NCBI GenBank assembly: GCA_945787735.1
Contig: CALZIQ010000017.1
Location: 1 to 41,020, forward strand
Source of the DNA: an uncultured Chromatiaceae bacterium
Lineage (GTDB): Bacteria > Pseudomonadota > Gammaproteobacteria > Tenderiales > Tenderiaceae
Direction: 5' to 3'
DNA: 41,020 bases
A program made the translations under genes and the position numbers. The notes under the pieces were generated by a model. It was not told the origin of the DNA. It ran no database searches and worked only from the letters and a program-made list of their open reading frames with translations. Shown one piece after another: positions 35,075 to 41,020 of this stretch (positions are counted from its first letter, which is position 1; each line of letters starts with the position of its first letter).

Positions 35075-35914
35075 ATGGGTGTGGATGCCATCGGCTGGCG
35101 AGCACGTTTTCTTGCGATCCGCAGTAATAAGATTTTTGAGTGGTCAGTGATCAGCATCATTATTCTGTCGGCAATGATGATCGGCGCGACGACGTACGAT
35201 ATCAGTCCCGGCGGCATGACAGTGCTGAAGTTTTTTGATATCGCCGTGACGGTCTTTTTTCTGATCGAGTTGTTGATTCGCATGGCGGCGGAAGAACGGT
35301 TGAAAGACTTCTTCAAAAAGGGCTGGAATATCTTTGACTTTCTGGTGGTAACCGCCAGTCTGATTCCGGTCGATGAAAGTGAAATGGTATTGTTGGCGCG
35401 TTTGCTACGTATCTTCCGTGTTTTGCGTCTGGTCTCCATGATTCCGGAGCTGCGTATCCTGATGGACGCCCTGGTCAAGGCCATCCCTCGAATAGCTTAT
35501 GTGGTGGTGTTGATGTTCATTATCTTTTACATCTACGGTGCCATCGGCAGCTTCTGGTTTGAAAAGATCAATCCGGTGCTGTGGGGTGATATCACCATCG
35601 CTATGTTGACCCTGTTTCGGGTCGCCACCTTTGAGGATTGGACTGATGTAATGTATGAGACCATGGAGGTGTATCCCTTCAGTTGGATTTTTTATCTGAC
35701 ATTTATATTTCTGACCGCCTTTGTGTTTCTTAACATGATGATCGGTGTGGTGTTGGATGTGATGCAGCAGGAGCATGAAAAATACAATCGCGAACAGGGT
35801 GAAGGCGAGGCTGGTGAGGTGCACTGGATTAAGGAGCACACTGCCGAGATAGAGCAGCGCCTGGAGCGTATGGAAGTTTTGTTGCAACAGGTGGCTGAGA
35901 ACAAGGTCCGATAA
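35075..35914 (+). CDS. Voltage-gated cation channel subunit (BacNav family)
   Basis: A 279-residue protein with six helices and a pore, which would assemble as a homotetramer in the inner membrane. The voltage-sensor helix S4 is LLARLLRIFRVLRLVSM, with four Arg at every third position. S1-S2 have the acidic DIAVTVFFLIELLIRM. The pore loop is LFRVATFEDWTDVMYE (filter Thr185 to Asp191), where well-known sodium channels have TLESW(S/A). After S6 (FLTAFVFLNMMIGVVLDVM) comes a C-terminal coiled coil (IKEHTAEIEQRLERMEVLLQQV) that tetramerises the family. The start is chosen at 35075, GGAG-preceded. Confidence 0.92.
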   Translation: MGVDAIGWRARFLAIRSNKIFEWSVISIIILSAMMIGATTYDISPGGMTVLKFFDIAVTVFFLIELLIRMAAEERLKDFFKKGWNIFDFLVVTASLIPVDESEMVLLARLLRIFRVLRLVSMIPELRILMDALVKAIPRIAYVVVLMFIIFYIYGAIGSFWFEKINPVLWGDITIAMLTLFRVATFEDWTDVMYETMEVYPFSWIFYLTFIFLTAFVFLNMMIGVVLDVMQQEHEKYNREQGEGEAGEVHWIKEHTAEIEQRLERMEVLLQQVAENKVR

Positions 35915-36410
35915 GCTTCACGTTCAGGGGATGGTGCGCATCACCTCAAATTGGCCGATACCCTAAGCTATAAAAATCAACTGGGTGCAACTGTGCATCA
36001 TAATGGAAAGTTTGGCTTTCCATCAAAGTTAAGAGAAAGAATGGAATGGTGAGCTACATAATCCTTAGAGTTTGCCTTCAAGGTATAAATGGTCGGTATA
36101 GTAGAGACTGAAAGCTGTCCTTCAGAATCAGAATGCGAATTTCAGTAAGGTGCCCTTTGCAGTCATTTATTGATTTCAGCCCAATTGGAAATAAAAACCT
36201 TTTGCGGACATTTTCATTTCCAAACAAAACCTACTCATGACGAATTAAAACCAAGATAAACTAACCCGCAGCAAGCTGACGGGGTATTGCTAGGGAGTTG
36301 CCCGGGAATCTTTAGACTCCCATCACAACTATTATTTTCACGTGGCAAGCCACGGGGAATTACACCCTCAGAGATTAAATTGTATTCATATTAAAGCGCC
36401 AGGTACGGTG
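35915..36410. other. Intergenic region with several hairpins, no gene
   Basis: No coding sequence is convincing in these 496 bases. Visible structure includes ATGGAAAG/CTTTCCAT (36003-36023), an inverted repeat TTGGAAAT (36185-36192) with ATTTCCAA (36216-36223), and the hairpin cluster from 36265. The base composition is more AT-rich than the flanking genes. Confidence 0.55.
36265..36354. repeat. Cluster of three hairpins, possible mobile-element remnant or structured RNA
   Basis: CCCGCAGC-AA-GCTG-A-CGGG (36265-36283), GGGAGT (36293-36298) paired with ACTCCC (36316-36321), and CGTGG-CAAG-CCACG (36341-36354). The first and last hairpins share a GC-AA-GC centre followed by GGGG and an AT-rich stretch, so they look like copies of one unit. 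No family is recognised. Confidence 0.45.
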
Positions 36411-39400
36411 TCAATATGCCGCATCTGAAATAATTTTTTCAAATTCATTTGCGGGTACGGCGGGTGAGTATAAGAACCCCTGAGTATAATCACAGCCGAA
36501 TGACAAAAGTAAATCACGCTGCTGCACGGTTTCCACGCCCTCGGCAATGGTCTTAATTCCAAGCTTGTGAGCCATGACGATGATTGCCTCCGTCAGCACC
36601 TTGTCGCTATTGTCCTCGCATATGTTCCTGATGAAAGACCGATCTATTTTGAGATAATCTATGTCAAACTTTTTGAGGTAGGAAAGCGCAGAAAAGCCAG
36701 TGCCAAAATCATCGATGGAAACCTCGATGCCATTATTTCTAAACTCGAGAAGTCGCTGTTTGATCCTGGGTGAATCATTGAGCAGCAGGCCTTCGGTTAT
36801 TTCGATGATAATGCTGTTTCCGGGTAGTCCATGCTGCTTCAGAATCTCTGACCAACTAAAATTTCCAGATATCCCCCTAAATTGGGCTGGTGATTTATTG
36901 ACACTCACCGGAATAATGCGGCCGGTTTTTTTGCGCCAGATATCGATATTTTTAATGGTTTCCTCAAACACCCACTGACCTATCTCATGAATCAAGCCTG
37001 ACTCTTCTGCCAAAGGCACAAACACAGCCGGGCCAACCATGCCGCGAGTTGGATGATGCCAACGTAGCAAGGCTTCGGACTTGATGATGTTACCGCTAGC
37101 GAGTTCAATGATGGGCTGGTAATAAACGCTTAGTTCTCCGGGTGTCAGCGCTTGTCTCAAGTCTTGAGTTAACTCAAGTTTTTCGCGCGCCTCTATCTGC
37201 ATCGATTTGGTGAAGTAGCTGTACCGCTGACGTCCATCGACTTTCGCTTGATACATCGCCTGGTCTGAGTGCTTGACTAGGCTTTCTATATCTATGCCAT
37301 CAAGTGGATACAGGGCGATGCCGATACTGGCGGAGATAAAGCAGCCATTATTATCATTTTCCAGATAGAAGGGTTCGGTCAATCGCTCAATAATATTGCC
37401 TGCAATACGCTCAACCTGGCCTTTATCTACAATATCGGTAAGGATCGCCGTAAACTCATCTCCACCCATGCGTGCAATCGTGTCGCTCTCGCGCACACAG
37501 TTACTTATTCGATGAGCAACTTGCAGTAACAGCTTATCGCCCTTGGCATGCCCCAAGGTGTCGTTAATCACTTTAAAACGATCAAGGTCGATGAACAGTA
37601 AGGCGAATGGTGATTTGCTACGGTGTGATTTTTTGATCTCTTGATCCAAACGGTCATTGAACAGTCTGCGGTTGGGAAGTTCTGTTAGCGCGTCATAATT
37701 AGCTTGCGTCCAGATGAGTTTTTCTGTCTTTTTCTTTTCGCCCACATCACGCACCACGGCCACTATGGCATGGTGGCCAGCACTCAGACTCACGCTTTGC
37801 AATACGATCTCCACCGGCAGGTCTCTACCGTCCTTGCAGCGGTGCATGGTTTCAAAGGTGTAGACGTGGTTAGGATCTTCAAGCAGAGGATCGAGAATGA
37901 TTCGGAAACTCGCTTCGTCATACGCGGGTTCGATATCGAGTGGTGTCATGGTCAGCAATTCTTCTTCGCTGAACCCAGTCTGCCGGGTTGCCCCCCTGTT
38001 GACATAGAAGAATTGCAAGGTGTCTGGGGAAAACATAAAGATCCCATCATGAGCCGCTGCCAATGCAGTACCCGTCTGATGCAGTGTGTCCTCGGCCAAT
38101 TGGCGTTCGGTAATATCGGCAAAGGAGCCGACCATACGTAGCGGGTTTCCCTGGCTATCGCGCTCGATGACATCACCACGATCAAATACCCAGATAACCT
38201 TATTATCCATGCGGCACATGCGGTGTTTGCTTTGATAGTGGCCGTTACCATCCATGCATGCTTGAATTCGTGCCATAACAGTTTCACGGTCATCTTCGTG
38301 CAATCGTTCGGCGAAAGCGGATACAGGGTGAGTCGACAGTTCATCTCCATAGCCGAGTAATTCACACCAGCGCGCATTATGTCGCACCACATCATGTTTG
38401 ACGTCCCAGTCCCAAATACCTTCGCCAGTGACGTCCATCACATGTCGCAATTGTTCTTCGTTTGCCTGCAGGGCCTGCTCTGCATCGGTTCTTTCAGTTT
38501 CCGTTTTCTGCAGCGATGTCGCCATAATATTGAATGCATGGCCAAGTTCACTCAGTTCTTTCGTGCCGCCTGATAATTGGGTGCGAGTGTTCAGGTTGCC
38601 ATTGCTAAGGTGACGGGTGGCATTGACCAATTTATTGAGTTGTCGTGTTACAAAATATTCGCTGCCAAACCAAATGGCGACAACTGCAAACAGCGTCACC
38701 AAACCCAGAAGAAAGACGTTTCTGATAAGCGTTTTGTTTGCTTGTGCCAAGGCAATCGATAAGGGTAGACCAACGGCTACGAAGGCCTTGGTTTGATGTG
38801 CACTTAATGGCAGAAATCCATAAAGCCGCGTGATGCCATCAGCCCCCTTAAGTTTAACGGTGTCCTCAAAAACACCTTGTTTTAAACGTGTAACAATCAC
38901 GTGTTCCGGTATGGGTCTGCCGGCCCAATCGTCTGTGTCTGGATAACGCGCGAGAGTGATGCCGTTTTCATCAAACACTGTCAAAACCGATTTTGTGGGT
39001 AGTTCAGCATCCTCTATCAATTTGCTTACCCAATCGAGATTCATGCCGACATTGACTAGCGCTTCAACAGCGCCATTTTCGTCGAGCACGGCTTGAGCAA
39101 GAAACACTGACGGTTTATCCAATAAACGGCTGATCACGTAGCCGCTCATCCCCATTTTCCGGCTTGCCATGGCTTCTTTGTAGTGCCTGCGATCGGCGAT
39201 GTTTATCGTTTTTTCATTGAATGGCGCGGAACAAAAAAGATCACCGCTTGGCTTAAACGCCGTAAATGAAATGTAAGTTTCGTGGAACTGTTTCAACATA
39301 TCGGCGAGCCGCTTGTTACACGCGGCTACATCGTGCTGATGGATCTCGGGCAGTTGTGCAAGGCCCATCAGCAATTGTTGGGCGCCAGAGAATAGCTGAC

Positions 39401-39563
39401 TTTGATTGTGTGAGACTTGTTGGGCAATTCGTAGAGCCGTTTGTTGCGCCTCTGTGGTTTGTTGTTGACGTTGTTCGATACCTGTGTAAACAACCAAGCC
39501 CAAGGCCGGAATAACCGCTAGCAAGACAAGAAATAGAAGCCTGGTACGCAAACTCGAAAACAT
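36411..39563 (-). CDS. dCACHE-HAMP-PAS-PAS-GGDEF-EAL membrane protein (cyclic-di-GMP turnover)
   Basis: A 1050-residue sensor. Two helices (about 10-25 and 285-305) flank a periplasmic dCACHE-type ligand domain. HAMP (about 305-355) is followed by two PAS domains (about 370-490 and 495-620). GGDEF at 700-704 is intact (ARMGGDEFTAIL) and the RESD inhibitory site lies five residues before it. The EAL domain has EALLRWHH (830-832), the conserved EITEG, IDDFGTGFSAL and KTIAEGVE motifs, so phosphodiesterase residues also appear intact. It could both make and degrade c-di-GMP in response to an outside signal. It is transcribed alone. Confidence 0.93.
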   Translation of the reverse strand: MFSSLRTRLLFLVLLAVIPALGLVVYTGIEQRQQQTTEAQQTALRIAQQVSHNQSQLFSGAQQLLMGLAQLPEIHQHDVAACNKRLADMLKQFHETYISFTAFKPSGDLFCSAPFNEKTINIADRRHYKEAMASRKMGMSGYVISRLLDKPSVFLAQAVLDENGAVEALVNVGMNLDWVSKLIEDAELPTKSVLTVFDENGITLARYPDTDDWAGRPIPEHVIVTRLKQGVFEDTVKLKGADGITRLYGFLPLSAHQTKAFVAVGLPLSIALAQANKTLIRNVFLLGLVTLFAVVAIWFGSEYFVTRQLNKLVNATRHLSNGNLNTRTQLSGGTKELSELGHAFNIMATSLQKTETERTDAEQALQANEEQLRHVMDVTGEGIWDWDVKHDVVRHNARWCELLGYGDELSTHPVSAFAERLHEDDRETVMARIQACMDGNGHYQSKHRMCRMDNKVIWVFDRGDVIERDSQGNPLRMVGSFADITERQLAEDTLHQTGTALAAAHDGIFMFSPDTLQFFYVNRGATRQTGFSEEELLTMTPLDIEPAYDEASFRIILDPLLEDPNHVYTFETMHRCKDGRDLPVEIVLQSVSLSAGHHAIVAVVRDVGEKKKTEKLIWTQANYDALTELPNRRLFNDRLDQEIKKSHRSKSPFALLFIDLDRFKVINDTLGHAKGDKLLLQVAHRISNCVRESDTIARMGGDEFTAILTDIVDKGQVERIAGNIIERLTEPFYLENDNNGCFISASIGIALYPLDGIDIESLVKHSDQAMYQAKVDGRQRYSYFTKSMQIEAREKLELTQDLRQALTPGELSVYYQPIIELASGNIIKSEALLRWHHPTRGMVGPAVFVPLAEESGLIHEIGQWVFEETIKNIDIWRKKTGRIIPVSVNKSPAQFRGISGNFSWSEILKQHGLPGNSIIIEITEGLLLNDSPRIKQRLLEFRNNGIEVSIDDFGTGFSALSYLKKFDIDYLKIDRSFIRNICEDNSDKVLTEAIIVMAHKLGIKTIAEGVETVQQRDLLLSFGCDYTQGFLYSPAVPANEFEKIISDAAY

Positions 39564-40070
39564 AATTGCCAGTTACTCCTTGTGCTTCAATCTGTTTTCC
39601 CCATCTCTGTGTAACATATTGCATATTCGACTTTTTGTGTAGGGTAAATGAATAACGCCGGCTGGGTTTACAATCCCTGTGGGTGAAAGCCAAAATATTA
39701 TATTTGTTTACAATTTTGGTGTTTGTGGTTATCAAACTCTACATTCTTAAATATAGAGATTATATTAAACAGTTTATGAAATGATAATACCTTTATCTTG
39801 GCATGGTATATATCTTATAGTGTAATTGCCGAGGTGAGGTTGTAGCCAAGGTGATTTTATCCAGGACATAAAATATTTATATTAATAATTTAGTTTGCGA
39901 TTACCAGACCTACTCAATCGACTAAGCAAATTAATCAAGTGGTCCATTTCTCAGTTTAGATGTTGAACTCATGACTACAAGGAGATAGCTGACTCAAAAT
40001 ACTTGCATGATAAAGCAGGGCAAGGTAATGAGATTGGTATACCTGCTTATTTTGGTGAGCCTTACTGACT
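39564..40070. other. AT-rich intergenic region, no gene seen
   Basis: No coding sequence or RNA gene is recognisable. It holds the presumed promoter of the GGDEF-EAL gene (its upstream side) and a very AT-rich stretch at about 39690-39950, ending at the boundary of the IS200/IS605 element. Confidence 0.5.
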
Positions 40071-40082
40071 AGTGTCAATCAA

Positions 40083-40668
40083 ATACCACCCGCATAGCGG
40101 GTGGTATGATGAAAGCCCCCAGAGGGGGCTATTGTCAGAGCCCCGCCAACCTCATCTGCTCTTGGCGTTTCTCTTCCCGTTCTTGGTTCTTTATGTACTC
40201 TCGAATCATCTGCTCATCCAACCCGACAGTACTCACGCAATATCCTCGGGTCCAAAAATGACGACCTGTGAAATTCCGCTTCACCTGCAAATAACCCCTG
40301 AATATCCGAATCGCTGACTTCCCTTTCAAATACCCTATTGTATTCGCCACACTAAACTTCGGTGGGATCATCAGCAACATGTGGATATGATCTTTCATCG
40401 CATAGCCCTCTACCAGTTCCACGCCTTGCTGACGACACAGTTCCCGCAGTATCCCTCCGATATCCTTCCGCAATGTCCCGTAGATCGATTTCTTCCGATA
40501 CTTTGGAACAAACACGACGTGATATTTACAATAATGTTTAACGTGAGCTTGGCTTTGCCAGTCTCTCATATTGGCCTCCTTATAGAACTTGCCGGTTCAA
40601 AGGAGGCCATTTTCTACTCTACACGCCTTTTCGGCAGAGCCTATTCGTGTCTCACCGCCAAAGGCGGT
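40083..40668 (-). mobile_element. IS200/IS605-type insertion sequence
   Basis: A single transposase gene is flanked by two hairpins, as in this single-strand-transposing family without terminal inverted repeats. On the 3' side of tnpA lies a perfect 11-bp stem ATACCACCCGC-ATA-GCGGGTGGTAT (40083-40107), plus AGCCCCC-AGA-GGGGGCT (40114-40130). On its 5' side lies ACCGCC-AAA-GGCGGT (40654-40668). The exact ends lie a few bases outside these hairpins and were not determined. TTTGATTGAC adjoins the right-end hairpin on the minus strand. Confidence 0.85.
40135..40569 (-). CDS. tnpA: IS200/IS605 family transposase TnpA (Y1 HUH)
   Basis: A 144-residue single-strand DNA transposase. The N-terminal KYHVVFVPKYRKK is the family signature. 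DHIHMLLMIPP contains the HUH (H-I-H) metal motif, and the catalytic Tyr is in IREYIKNQ. An RBS AAGGAGG precedes the ATG at 40569 by 6 bases. Full length, so probably active. There is no tnpB in the window. Confidence 0.95.
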   Translation of the reverse strand: MRDWQSQAHVKHYCKYHVVFVPKYRKKSIYGTLRKDIGGILRELCRQQGVELVEGYAMKDHIHMLLMIPPKFSVANTIGYLKGKSAIRIFRGYLQVKRNFTGRHFWTRGYCVSTVGLDEQMIREYIKNQEREEKRQEQMRLAGL

Positions 40669-41020
40669 GGTTTACTAAGGTTTAATTATAGGCCAGTGGA
40701 TTTGTCGTGTTGTATGATCCCACTGTTTGTTAGGGCATACCTCAAGTGCAACAAGAATGTTGCCAATGACGCTGGTAAAATCTGTGAGGAGATGAATTGC
40801 CCAATATACTAATGACTGCTATATGGATGAACACACAACTAGCTGGCAAAAGTAAATTGTCTGGAACTGGCCGTTTTTAGCAGTTAACTATAATCTCACT
40901 AATGTCCGCTTCAGGATGGATGCAGTGTTGTTGCGCTCGTAGAGCATAAAAAAATCTGATTCTGGGTGAATCTTTTCTAATCCAATTCATCGCTGTAGAT
41001 TTTTCCACCACCACATTACT
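40669..41020. other. Region right of the insertion sequence, no gene recognised
   Basis: AT-rich, no convincing coding sequence on either strand and no RNA gene recognised. Part of it may be the flank of the insertion or the start of a gene continuing beyond the window. Confidence 0.4.

Noticed and set aside
36567-38762. Several plus-strand frames over the GGDEF-EAL gene
   Set aside because: They are reverse complements of conserved GGDEF, EAL and PAS coding sequence.
40381-40812. 143-codon plus-strand frame at the right end
   Set aside because: It is opposite tnpA and includes the IS hairpin; no family features.

Overview
The window looks like a chromosomal segment of a gammaproteobacterium. 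It carries an ftsY-ftsE-ftsX-rpoH block, coaD/rsmD, mutM, a YfhL-type ferredoxin and paired M16 peptidases in an order typical of Chromatiales-like bacteria; that placement is an inference from gene order. I see no tRNA, rRNA or CRISPR array.

Layout. (1) 1-7.1 kb: the 5' part of a hydantoinase/oxoprolinase gene on the minus strand, a four-gene Gld-type ABC exporter operon, mutM, and a convergent polytopic GT-C-like membrane protein. (2) 7.1-25 kb: a large respiratory island. Its core (11.1-14.8 kb) encodes a CcoN-like heme-copper subunit and a CcoO-like cytochrome c. Around them lie at least four more c-type cytochromes (including a diheme c4), two 4-helix 'mini-CcoN' proteins, a CcoS-like and a CcoG maturation factor, a thioredoxin-like lipoprotein, an FGE/NirV-like protein, a YtkA-like lipoprotein, a very large membrane spermidine-synthase-like fusion, several unknown membrane proteins, and four proteins of only 30-44 residues with one membrane helix and strong ribosome binding sites. 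(3) 25-31 kb, minus strand: ggt, ferredoxin, coaD, rsmD and two M16 peptidases. (4) 31-36 kb, plus strand: ftsY, ftsE, ftsX, rpoH (preceded by a CIRCE operator and a possible sigma-E promoter) and a voltage-gated channel. (5) 36-41 kb: structured non-coding DNA, a dCACHE-HAMP-PAS-PAS-GGDEF-EAL protein, and an IS200/IS605-type element.

Main biological point. The CcoN-like protein keeps every heme and CuB histidine of a C-family (cbb3) oxidase, but it has no tyrosine in the helix that normally supplies the cross-linked active-site Tyr, and the conserved Glu there is replaced by Gln. Tyr loss is the hallmark of heme-copper nitric oxide reductases, so the island is best read as a C-family-derived NO reductase (comparable to the family called gNOR) with an unusually large set of accessory proteins, many undescribed. 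Electrons would enter through the cytochromes c; CcoG and CcoS-like proteins would help assemble copper and heme centres. The NO-reductase assignment is an inference from residues and context, not a demonstrated activity.
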